Assembly (NCBI GenBank): GCA_900552775.1
Contig: USAP01000063.1
Span: 1 to 9,619, forward strand
Direction of reading: 5' to 3'
DNA: 9,619 bases
Source: an uncultured Eubacteriales bacterium
Lineage (GTDB): Bacteria; Bacillota; Clostridia; UMGS1883; UMGS1540
Shown here piece by piece: positions 1 to 7,134 of this stretch; the stretch's first letter is position 1; each line of letters starts with the position of its first letter. The position numbers and the translations under genes were made by a program. The notes under the pieces were generated by a model that was not told the origin of the DNA, did not search any database, and saw only the letters and a program-made list of their open reading frames with translations.

Positions 1-1
1 A

Positions 2-802
2 ACGCGCTCACCGAAAAAGTTTATTCTTTACAAAGCAATAAATCTTGGTATTCCATACTTATTTTTTTCCGGTTTATATATAGTGATCAACAGCCTTACA
101 GATTCGGTTAATACTCACTCGTCTTTAAGTGAAATTCTCTGTGTATGGAAAACACCCGTGGCACAATACTGGTATCTTTATGCCCTTTTCTTTTTGCTTT
201 GCATGTGGGCGCTTCTTTCGGAGTCATTAAGCAACGCAGAAATTACGGTATTAACCGTTGTTTTCACTTACACAGCTCCTTTTTTCGGAGTTGATTTCGG
301 AAGCTTCGGCATTGTTTTTTACTCTGCCCTTGCTTTCGGTTTGGGAACCGTTTTTGGTATAAAACCGTTTAAAAAAACAAAACCGTTTTTTGCGGCAGCA
401 GTAATTGTTATTCATATTGCACTCGGATTTTTACTTGTTTGTTTTTCTTTAAACGAAAAACCTTTTATAAAAGAGTTTCTGATGCTTCTCGGAATATATG
501 CAAGCATACTCTTTGTATACGCCGCGGAAAAGATGCGCTTTATGGCTTGTTTTTTCGATTTTATGAGCAAATATTCTTTTCAGATATATTTGCTGCATAC
601 AATATTTACTTCTGCCGCGAGAATTCTTCTGCTGAAAGCCGGAATAACAGCTCTTGTCATTCACATAGTTATCGGCTGCCTTTTCGGAATTATTTTTTCA
701 TATGCGGCAGCTGCAATTGCAAAACGCTCAAAAGTTCTTAATTTAGTCTTTTTCCCGACCAAAACTTTTTCTCTCATAAAGAATAAAGACAAGGCAATTT
801 AA
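2..802 (+). CDS. Acyltransferase 3 family membrane protein (5'-truncated by window edge)
   Basis: This is the C-terminal part (266 residues visible) of a multi-pass membrane O-acyltransferase of the acyltransferase 3 (OafA/WecH-like) family, which typically moves acetyl or other acyl groups onto cell-surface sugars. The frame is open back to position 2 without a stop, so the GTG at 83 is only an internal codon. The upstream codons read as a typical family stretch (IPYLFFSGLYIVINSL). Family signatures seen are a YWYLYALFF segment near visible residue 56, matching the usual 'WFLyaL' pattern, and SFQIYLLH near residue 199, a conserved late motif. About seven to eight hydrophobic segments remain, and the tail is short and lysine-rich. 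The catalytic His and Arg of the N-terminal helices would lie outside the window. The stop codon sits inside a palindromic terminator. It converges on the dockerin genes. The substrate cannot be told from sequence; the family call is firm. Confidence 0.85.
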   Translation, partial: TRSPKKFILYKAINLGIPYLFFSGLYIVINSLTDSVNTHSSLSEILCVWKTPVAQYWYLYALFFLLCMWALLSESLSNAEITVLTVVFTYTAPFFGVDFGSFGIVFYSALAFGLGTVFGIKPFKKTKPFFAAAVIVIHIALGFLLVCFSLNEKPFIKEFLMLLGIYASILFVYAAEKMRFMACFFDFMSKYSFQIYLLHTIFTSAARILLLKAGITALVIHIVIGCLFGIIFSYAAAAIAKRSKVLNLVFFPTKTFSLIKNKDKAI

Positions 803-822
803 ATTGCCTTGTCTTTATTTAT
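783..822. terminator. Perfect palindrome, shared bidirectional intrinsic terminator
   Basis: Positions 783-800 and 801-818 are exact reverse complements (18 bp each, centre AATTTAAATT), with T-rich DNA after either arm (CTTTATTTAT on plus, CTTTATTCTTTAT on minus). The TAA stop of the acyltransferase gene (800-802) lies at the exact centre. The converging dockerin gene ends at 853, so the hairpin can serve both transcripts. The stem is only moderately GC-rich, so its strength is inferred. Confidence 0.75.
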
Positions 823-852
823 CGCTTCAGAAAAACAGATTATGCTGTTTAA

Positions 853-1198
853 TTATTTACCCCACGATACCAGTACATATGCTACATCTCTGGAGTCTAT
901 AGCACCGTCGCGGTTTAAATCATATCTTGCATATTCGGGCTGAGTGTCTTTATCTATTTTCATTCCGAAGTAAGAAACAACCGCCGAAAGGTCATAAACA
1001 TTTATGCTGTTGTCCTTTACAATATCGCCTGCAAGGAATGTTACTTTTCTTGCGGAAGCGTCATTGCTTTCTTCAACCTTTGTTTCGTTGTCCTTTACGT
1101 TATTCCAGAAGTTTAATACTTTATCACCTGTCATTGTAACGGTGTAACGCGCCGTTCTGTAGCCTGCGCCGGACACTGTTACCGTGTAAGCGGTATTT
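853..1198 (-). repeat. C-terminal dockerin cassette, copy A
   Basis: The last 114 residues of the 1107-aa protein match the end of the 860-aa protein at 98 positions (hand count), with no net indel; the DNA copies sit at a constant offset of 3414 bp. The cassette holds the end of an Ig-like module (VSGAGYRTARYTVTMT), a short variable linker (residues 1029-1040) and the dockerin. In the dockerin the first Ca-loop is D1051-x-V1053-x-D1055...N1059...D1062 and the second is D1086-x-N1088-x-D1090-G...D1094...D1097. Many third-codon positions differ, so the copies are not recent. Confidence 0.85.
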
Positions 1199-4176
1199 AC
1201 TGTAAGCTCTTTTGAAACGCTGTACGAAGTTTTTGTGGAATCGTCTGTAAAGTTATCCTCGCCCAGTGCAATAACCTCGTCCTGAGCAAGATCTACGCCC
1301 GAAATTGTAACTTTCATATTCTGATATGCCGCAGCATTTTTTTCAACTCTGTTGTTAAAGTCAATATTTACGGTCAAAGTCTTTTTTTCAAGTTCGATTG
1401 TATCGGTGATTGTTCCCTTTTCGGGAGCGGAATCCATATTTACGGTAAGAGTTCCGTCTGCCGCGCTGTAGCTTGTAACAATGTTGTCAGCATCGTTAGC
1501 AGTTTCAACCACATTAATTGCACCTGCCGCAACATATGATGTGTCAATGCTGAAATCAAGCGCACCGTAACCTTCGAATACTATTTTACCGATTGTGATT
1601 GCATCACCCGTTGCACCGTTAGCATTTGTGCCGTCCATATTGAAACGGTATTCGCGGCTCTGCACGTTTGTGCTTTCAAGCGAAGCCGTCATATTTGCAG
1701 CGGGAGTAATCTCATAATCAACCGTGCCGCAAGCGTTTTTAAATGCGAGTCTTGCAACCATAAAGCGGTTTATCTTCTTGCCGTCAAGAGCTTTCAAAAC
1801 AATGTTATATTCATTGTCTGTGCCTTCGACCTTTGAGAATACAACTCCGACTTTTTTTGAAATTTCAGCTTCTGTGAGGCTGTCTGCCGAATAAGCCACA
1901 GCATATGTCGAGAATGAAGGAGCAACAAATTTCACCGTATTTCCTTCTACCGTAACAGGAGTAATTTTTTCAACCGTACCGTCATCAAGCACATGGAAAA
2001 CACGTACATCGGAATTTTCTTTCGGTGCGTTTGCAAGAGCAATCGTTACATCCTGCTTCTTTATCTCTTTTGAAATATCGGTTGTTTTTCCGTTGCTGTC
2101 GGTTTTAATAACGGATATATCAAATATCTGCTTATCTGTTGCATCTGCAAAATCTACAGCGATTTTCTCACTTGCCCTTGCAGCGTCCTCCGCCGGAGCT
2201 GTGGATACTACAACCTGATACTTTGCGGCTTTGTTAAGGTCAACAGAATTTTGTTTTTTAAGAGTATTCTTGTCAAGCGTAACCGTAACTCCGGGCGCCT
2301 TATCGGTGTTTGAGATCTTGGCTTCCGCTTTTACAACATAATATCTGCCGTCAACAAGCTTTGTCGCATAACCGTCTGCTGTGTAACCTACAGTGTCAAA
2401 GCTGTAGTCACCGCCGGTTAAAACAACATCAGTAGTTTTGCCATCGATATACTTTTTGGCATCTTCAAAGTTTTCAAGTCCTATGAGTCCGTTATACGAA
2501 CCGCTGTCTATTGTTATTCTGCCTCTTGGCGAAACCTCATTTCCGTTTACCGTATTATCCGTAATTGCTATTGCAAATCCGGTTGTTGTGGAACCGTTGT
2601 TGTTCTGCACATACTTGGGGGCTGTTTTCGCAGTAACCTCACAGTTTGACAATTTAAAGTCGGAATATTTTCCTTCAATACCCGTATTGCCGGATATCTT
2701 GGAATTTTCAATTGTAATCTGATGTTTTCCGAGTTTGTCCGCCGATTCTTTGTTGTTTGAAATATATAAGCCCACACATTCCGGATCCGCTTTAAATTCA
2801 CCGTAATCACCTACTGTAATTTCGGAATCCTTCATGTCCATTTCAAAGCTTCCGGCACTTCCGTTGCGGTAAACGCCGTATACGGTTGAATACACCTTGG
2901 TATTTTCCACATTATAAACTTCCGGTTCATCGGTTTTCGCAAAGGAACATAAAGCATAGCCGTCAGGGCAGTTTGCAATAACTGTACTGTTCTTTATGTC
3001 AAGACCCGCCGTTGTTCCGACAACGGCATAAATTCCTTTTGTTGGTGTATCAAGTGTCAATGTTGCGCCGTCAACCGTAAGCTTGCTTCCGCCGGAGCTG
3101 ATTGTTCTTGCAGCGGTTGAAATAATGGCGCCTTTTTCTTCGCCGGAGTCAACTATTGTACCGCCGTTTAAGAAAACAAAAGCATAAACGTCGGGATAAA
3201 CGCCGGCATAAACGGACTTTAATGTGTATCCGCAAAGATCAAGCGTAACGTTGCTTGCAAATTTTACAATATTTTTTGTTTCATTGTTTTTCACAAGAGA
3301 AACGCGGTCTCCCTCTTTTGCGGCAGCTGCCGCATTCACAATATCCTCATAGTATATATGACCGATTTTAACTGCAGGCGGTATAGCAGCGCTGAGTCCC
3401 GCGTCTGTCACCTGCTTTACCGAAACTTCACCTTCGCTGTCCGCGTCAAGGCACATAAGTCTCGTTTTGCTTACGCTTCCGTCATCATATGTGCGAATCT
3501 CGGTTGACGAATCCTTATCAACATAGATTTTCGGAGCAAGTGTATTTGCTGTAGTGTATTTATTTATAGCAATTGAAGATATTTTTGTATTAACAAGTAT
3601 CAGCGGATTTGCAGAAGCAACGTTTGACCATACCGCCGCACCGAATTCATTATTAACTCCTTCATCATTGCTGTTTGAAATGTTGCAGTTTTTTAATGTT
3701 GCTCCGTGTGTGCCATAAAAGTTTACAGCATACAGGAAATTGCCGCTTATATTAACGTTTTCAAGAGTGGACGATGTTCCTCCGCAAAGGAATATGCCGA
3801 ATATTGCTTCGCCGTTAATCGTTAAATTCCTGATTGATATGCCGGTGCAATAAAGATTTTCATCGGCATTTCCGAAATAAAGCGAAGAGCCGCCGCCCGA
3901 AGACGTGTGCAGCTGTGCATTAATCGTCTTGCCGTTGCCGTCAAGCGTTATGCCTTTAAGAGCTGCCGGGTTTTTAATATCAATCTGCTCATCCACCGTA
4001 ATATCTTTCATGAGCTTTACGGTATCTCCTGTCTGAGCAGCAGCAAATGCCGTCTTAAGTTCTGCAGCCGTGGATACTTCACGTACCGTACCGTCATCGG
4101 CAAAAGCAGGCATTATCATGGTGCTCATTACCATTGCGGCGGAAACAAGTCCTGCCAGAAGTTTTTTAAGCTTCAT
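853..4176 (-). CDS. Secreted beta-helix dockerin protein (1107 aa)
   Basis: This is an exported modular protein. Residues 1-26 form a Sec signal peptide (MKLKKLLAG start, hydrophobic core, AFA cleavage site before DDG). Residues 30-240 and about 270-560 look like right-handed beta-helix rungs, with repeated short I/V-x-N-x-T/S-I strands such as 'LTIDG' and 'VNISGN'. Around 270-300 a KIG-x-x-Y-x-x-x-x-x-A-x-A-A-x-x-GD motif common in clostridial surface proteins restarts the helix. Residues 590-617 carry a GYTADGYATKLVDGRYYVV module. Residues 625-762 form a beta-rich domain ending FSTYAVAYS. Residues 765-895 are cohesin- or CBM-like, 925-1018 an Ig-like module, and 1050-1107 a type I dockerin ending SWGK. 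Start: ATG at 4176 has a GGAG (4187-4190) ten bases upstream. It is the second of two paralogous genes, 90 bp behind the first. No catalytic triad or lyase signature was evident. An adhesin, carbohydrate binder or divergent polysaccharide lyase are all possible; the dockerin is firm. Confidence 0.85.
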   Translation of the reverse strand: MKLKKLLAGLVSAAMVMSTMIMPAFADDGTVREVSTAAELKTAFAAAQTGDTVKLMKDITVDEQIDIKNPAALKGITLDGNGKTINAQLHTSSGGGSSLYFGNADENLYCTGISIRNLTINGEAIFGIFLCGGTSSTLENVNISGNFLYAVNFYGTHGATLKNCNISNSNDEGVNNEFGAAVWSNVASANPLILVNTKISSIAINKYTTANTLAPKIYVDKDSSTEIRTYDDGSVSKTRLMCLDADSEGEVSVKQVTDAGLSAAIPPAVKIGHIYYEDIVNAAAAAKEGDRVSLVKNNETKNIVKFASNVTLDLCGYTLKSVYAGVYPDVYAFVFLNGGTIVDSGEEKGAIISTAARTISSGGSKLTVDGATLTLDTPTKGIYAVVGTTAGLDIKNSTVIANCPDGYALCSFAKTDEPEVYNVENTKVYSTVYGVYRNGSAGSFEMDMKDSEITVGDYGEFKADPECVGLYISNNKESADKLGKHQITIENSKISGNTGIEGKYSDFKLSNCEVTAKTAPKYVQNNNGSTTTGFAIAITDNTVNGNEVSPRGRITIDSGSYNGLIGLENFEDAKKYIDGKTTDVVLTGGDYSFDTVGYTADGYATKLVDGRYYVVKAEAKISNTDKAPGVTVTLDKNTLKKQNSVDLNKAAKYQVVVSTAPAEDAARASEKIAVDFADATDKQIFDISVIKTDSNGKTTDISKEIKKQDVTIALANAPKENSDVRVFHVLDDGTVEKITPVTVEGNTVKFVAPSFSTYAVAYSADSLTEAEISKKVGVVFSKVEGTDNEYNIVLKALDGKKINRFMVARLAFKNACGTVDYEITPAANMTASLESTNVQSREYRFNMDGTNANGATGDAITIGKIVFEGYGALDFSIDTSYVAAGAINVVETANDADNIVTSYSAADGTLTVNMDSAPEKGTITDTIELEKKTLTVNIDFNNRVEKNAAAYQNMKVTISGVDLAQDEVIALGEDNFTDDSTKTSYSVSKELTVNTAYTVTVSGAGYRTARYTVTMTGDKVLNFWNNVKDNETKVEESNDASARKVTFLAGDIVKDNSINVYDLSAVVSYFGMKIDKDTQPEYARYDLNRDGAIDSRDVAYVLVSWGK

Positions 4177-4211
4177 AGTTTTTCTTCTCCTTTTTTCCTT
4201 ATTTTTTTATG

Positions 4212-4253
4212 AAAACAAGCCTTTTGCGGATTTTTCCGCAAAAAGCCCGTTTT
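4212..4253 (-). terminator. Long hairpin between the two dockerin genes
   Basis: On the minus-strand transcript a 19-bp stem with a four-base loop (AAAA) forms just 13 nt after the stop of the 860-aa gene. All 19 positions pair, three of them as G-U wobbles, and the 3' arm ends in GTTTT. The plus-strand copy would pair less well, because the wobbles become A-C mismatches, so the structure is tuned to the minus-strand RNA. It could be an intrinsic terminator, a partial attenuator or an RNA-stabilising element. The following U-tract is short (UUUU, then CAU), so read-through into the 1107-aa gene is likely. Confidence 0.65.
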
Positions 4254-4266
4254 GCAACCAATTAAA

Positions 4267-4612
4267 TTATTTGCCCCAGGAAACAAGCACGTATGCCACG
4301 TCTTTGGAGTCTATAACGCCGTCACGGTTTAAATCGTACTTGGCATATTCGGGCTGAGTGTCTTTTTCAACCTTTGTCCCGAAGTAAGAAACAACTGCCG
4401 AAAGGTCGTAAATATTTATACTGTTGTCTTTTACTATATCGCCGGCAAGGAATGTAACTTTTCTTGCAGAATTTGCATTTCCTTCTTCCACAACAGCATC
4501 TGCATCTTTGGCATTGTTCCAGAAGTTTAATACCTTATCATTTGTCATTGTAACGGTGTAACGCGCCGTTCTGTAACCTGCACCGGAAACCGTTACTGTA
4601 TAGGCCGTATTT
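4267..4612 (-). repeat. C-terminal dockerin cassette, copy B
   Basis: This is the partner of the copy at 853-1198. It encodes residues 747-860 of the 860-aa protein. Seven of the 16 amino-acid differences fall in the short linker before the dockerin; those within the dockerin itself are mild (V/I, I/V, D/E, R/K, A/V, plus M/T). The same departure from the consensus is present: Val at Ca-ligand position 3 of the first loop (GDIVKDNSINIYD). Confidence 0.85.
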
Positions 4613-6849
4613 TGCATGAGTTTACCCTGAAGTTTCAAAGTATACTTATTATTTTCAAAGCTTATTGCAGAAGACGCATTGCTTCCAAGCTTATATGTTT
4701 CATCAAAATCCGCACCCTTTATATTTATGCTCATATTCTGATAAGCCGTTTCATTGTTGACAATATTGTTCGGAAAATCAGCATTTACCGTAAGATCCGC
4801 AAATGTGGGTTCAATACTGTAATTCGTTGTAGCGGAAGGCAGTGTGTTAATCTCAATTGCCAAACTGTCAGCTCCTTTTTGGAACATCTTTATATCATCA
4901 ACGGATAACGAGCCGCTGCCGGCACCTGTCAATGTCAAAACACCGAGATTTATTCCGCTTTTGCCATTAGACGACCATATAATAGGAGCTGTAAGAGCCT
5001 TGTCTGCCGTACGATTTACACGGTATTTGCCCATATTGTCGGAATATACAAGTTCAAGTCCGGAAGCAGGTGTAAATTCAGCTGCGGAAGCTCCCGTCAT
5101 CGAAAACGAAAACTCGCCCGATTCAAACTGTTTGATTGTTTTGTATTTATCAGCCGTCAAGCATAAATTAAACCTCGCCGTATTGGGTTCCTGAGAAGAT
5201 ATAGGCTCAAACCCAAGCACCGCGCTTCCTGCCGGTACATTCTGATTTAATATTGCGGCAAATTCAGAAAACTTTGTAATTGAAGCCATCACGTGTGTAT
5301 CGTCAATAATTACAAACGGGATTTCGGAGATTACACCTTCATGGCTGCGTATAAGTTTTTCAACATTTGAAGCGTCTTCAACATTAATTTCAACAAGTAC
5401 CGGAACGTCAACTTCTTTGATTTTATTGCCGCTTGCATCTTTTAATGTAACGTCAAAGTATATAGCATTAACGCTTTCCGGTTGCTGAAGTGCCTCTGAA
5501 AACTCAAGCTTTGTTACAGCAAGCGTATTAACTCCTGTCGCAACCGATGTTGCCGTTATCACGGGAGCTTCATCGTTATCTTTTTCTACTATCTTATCAG
5601 CAGAGTTTGAAACAATTTTGCTAAGCTGCAAAGCATTTACCTGCTCCTTGTTTTCGGAAGGCATTTCTTTAACAACGGATAAAATGTCGTTTTTTGTCTC
5701 TTCGTCAATTTTTGAAATATCAAGCGAATTGATAACATCAATTTTTTCATCGTGCGTGATATTATCATTGTTTAAATCTGATTTGTAATCTCGTATTGTC
5801 GAATTGTTTCCGTCAACAATTGCCACCAGACCGTCTTTAATGTTCGACAAATCCGCATCGTTCGGTGCAAAATCTTTACATTCCACAATATCGCCTGCAT
5901 TTGCAGCCGCAAAGGCATCTGCAGAGTCCGAATATTTTACATCTCCTATTTTCGCTTCGTACTCATTATGTAAAAGACCGTCCACAACATAGAATCCTCT
6001 TTTGTTTTCAAGTTCAAAGCGTTCATATCCGAAAGTGAAATCTGTATAGTAATCAGCCCACGCGTTGTATAATTCATTGCCGACTTTATAGAAAAGTCCT
6101 TTTACTTTTAACGTTTCATTATTTTTTACTGTTGTATCATTCAGCGAAACATATGAATATGAATACCAAGTATTCTTGCCCCATGTCACGTCAGCCATTG
6201 AATTGTCTTTAAAATCAACCTTGTTCTGAGACAGTCCGATAAATGTAGCCACGTCATAAACACCGCAGACCTTTGTGCTTTCAACGGTGCAGTCTTTAAT
6301 AGTTGTTACACCGCCCGGATCTGCCGCCATACCCAAAACTGCGGCAACTTTTCCGAATCCGTCTATATGAGAGTTTTTAACAATGATATTATCAAACGTA
6401 ACGTTTCCGTATGCATAAGCCGCAACCGCACCAACCACGTTGGTATAGAAATCACAGTAACCCCATGCACTTACTCTTGCATTATCGAGTGTAAGATTCT
6501 TCACAACAGCCGGTCCGTTTAAGTTTCCGAAAAGTCCGTTGCCGTACGCCGCTGATCTTTGTATTGTAAGATTGCTTATGGTATGCCCGTCTCCGTCAAA
6601 TGTGCCGGCAAACATTTTTGTTACGCCGATCGGCGTAAAATTTTTAATCTCCGCCATATTGATATCATTTGTGAGAATTACGGTTTTACCCGCAAAATTG
6701 TTTGTCTTTGAACTGTTTGATAATTCAACAAGTTCTTGTGCCGTGCCGATTGTAATTACATTTTCACCATCAGCAAACACAGGAAGACTTACGGTGCAAA
6801 GCACCATTGCCGCAGACAAAATGCCTGCAAGAAGCTTTTTAAGCTTCAT
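4267..6849 (-). CDS. Secreted GLUG/beta-helix-type dockerin protein (860 aa)
   Basis: This is an exported paralogue of the downstream 1107-aa protein. Residues 1-26 form a Sec signal peptide (MKLKKLLAG start, VFA cleavage site before DGE). Residues 30-225 have GLUG/beta-helix character: GTFDGDGHTISNLTI at 82-96, GLFGNL at 105-110, VKNLTLDNARV at 116-126, then NIIVKNSHI. Residues 298-325 carry the KIGDVKYSDSADAF...GDIV restart motif. Residues 358-368 hold an acidic D-x-N-x-D-x-I-T-x-D-E loop followed by a helix-like stretch to about 425. Residues 440-535 form a beta-domain ending ITKFSEFAAIL, 540-670 a cohesin/CBM-like domain, 685-770 an Ig-like module and 803-860 a type I dockerin. Start: ATG at 6849 follows an AGAGGGG site. 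It is first in the pair, behind a promoter at 6922-6950. No enzyme active site was recognised. Surface attachment or glycan binding is inferred; secretion and the dockerin are well supported. Confidence 0.85.
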   Translation of the reverse strand: MKLKKLLAGILSAAMVLCTVSLPVFADGENVITIGTAQELVELSNSSKTNNFAGKTVILTNDINMAEIKNFTPIGVTKMFAGTFDGDGHTISNLTIQRSAAYGNGLFGNLNGPAVVKNLTLDNARVSAWGYCDFYTNVVGAVAAYAYGNVTFDNIIVKNSHIDGFGKVAAVLGMAADPGGVTTIKDCTVESTKVCGVYDVATFIGLSQNKVDFKDNSMADVTWGKNTWYSYSYVSLNDTTVKNNETLKVKGLFYKVGNELYNAWADYYTDFTFGYERFELENKRGFYVVDGLLHNEYEAKIGDVKYSDSADAFAAANAGDIVECKDFAPNDADLSNIKDGLVAIVDGNNSTIRDYKSDLNNDNITHDEKIDVINSLDISKIDEETKNDILSVVKEMPSENKEQVNALQLSKIVSNSADKIVEKDNDEAPVITATSVATGVNTLAVTKLEFSEALQQPESVNAIYFDVTLKDASGNKIKEVDVPVLVEINVEDASNVEKLIRSHEGVISEIPFVIIDDTHVMASITKFSEFAAILNQNVPAGSAVLGFEPISSQEPNTARFNLCLTADKYKTIKQFESGEFSFSMTGASAAEFTPASGLELVYSDNMGKYRVNRTADKALTAPIIWSSNGKSGINLGVLTLTGAGSGSLSVDDIKMFQKGADSLAIEINTLPSATTNYSIEPTFADLTVNADFPNNIVNNETAYQNMSINIKGADFDETYKLGSNASSAISFENNKYTLKLQGKLMQNTAYTVTVSGAGYRTARYTVTMTNDKVLNFWNNAKDADAVVEEGNANSARKVTFLAGDIVKDNSINIYDLSAVVSYFGTKVEKDTQPEYAKYDLNRDGVIDSKDVAYVLVSWGK

Positions 6850-6896
6850 AAAAAACCCCTCTTTCTTTTGTTAACATCTCAGGACGTCACTTGGTC

Positions 6897-6908
6897 GAAC
6901 GCCCGTTC
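6897..6908 (-). promoter_or_regulatory. Small inverted repeat in leader of dockerin gene pair
   Basis: GAAC-GCCC-GTTC is a 4-bp inverted repeat with a 4-base loop, starting about six bases downstream of the expected transcription start. It may be a 5'-end hairpin or half of a regulator site. It is short enough to be chance, and no matching regulator is in the window. Confidence 0.2.
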
Positions 6909-6921
6909 TATACCACATAAA

Positions 6922-6950
6922 ATTTTACCACCGCTCCGAATAAAAGTCAA
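6922..6950 (-). promoter_or_regulatory. Sigma-A-type promoter of the dockerin gene pair
   Basis: Read on the minus strand there is a -35 TTGACT (6945-6950), exactly 17 bp of spacer, and a -10 TAAAAT (6922-6927). Runs of A (T-tracts at 6964-6977 on the plus strand) lie just upstream of the -35, like an UP element. Transcription would start near 6914, giving a leader of about 65 nt before the ATG at 6849. It is the best promoter-like pair in the 285-bp gap between the dockerin and acetyltransferase genes. Confidence 0.65.
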
Positions 6951-6991
6951 TAAAATGCATCTGTTTTTTTCCTTTTTGTATATTTTACTGC

Positions 6992-6997
6992 ATTATA
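6992..6997 (-). promoter_or_regulatory. Possible second -10 box upstream
   Basis: A perfect TATAAT occurs on the minus strand about 45-70 bp upstream of the main promoter boxes. No good -35 is found at 16-18 bp; a TGGACA is present, but with a 21-bp spacer. It may be a weak or regulated tandem promoter, or an accident in A/T-rich DNA. Confidence 0.25.
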
Positions 6998-7061
6998 TCG
7001 GTTTAGCACCCAAATTATTGTCCATCTTTATCTGCACATGAACTCTAAATAAAAACCTCTA

Positions 7062-7103
7062 AAAAACCGCGGCTCACGTTAAATTTTGTAAGCCGCGGTT
7101 TTT
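7062..7103. terminator. Strong intrinsic terminator after the acetyltransferase gene
   Basis: Arms 7062-7074 and 7091-7103 are perfect 13-bp reverse complements with a GC-rich core (CCGCGGCT) and a 16-base loop. On the minus strand the stem is followed by a run of T, as expected for ending the peptidase-reductase-acetyltransferase transcript, whose last stop codon is at 7135. The plus-strand side also ends in T's, so it may work in both directions. It isolates this cluster from the dockerin promoter downstream. Confidence 0.85.
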
Positions 7104-7134
7104 GATTGATATTAAGGCAAAAACCCAATCTCTT

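Noticed and set aside
83..85. GTG as the start codon of the acyltransferase gene
   Set aside because: The frame is open to the left edge, and the residues upstream have the family's membrane pattern, so the gene is truncated by the window.
4177..4211. Separate promoter for the 1107-aa dockerin gene in the 90-bp gap
   Set aside because: No -35/-10 pair with proper spacing was found; the TTGCGG in the gap belongs to the hairpin stem.
853..4612. Recent duplication or gene conversion between the dockerin cassettes
   Set aside because: Many synonymous differences are spread through the aligned DNA, so the similarity is at the protein level and the copies are old.
7000..7032. Ten-codon reading frame (ATG GAC AAT ... 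ATA TAA) on the minus strand upstream of the dockerin pair
   Set aside because: It has no ribosome binding site and no recognisable peptide, and its length is expected by chance.
6736..7041. Plus-strand open frames opposite the dockerin genes and in the 6850-7061 gap
   Set aside because: They have no family likeness or ribosome binding sites, and they mirror the codon pattern of the minus-strand genes.
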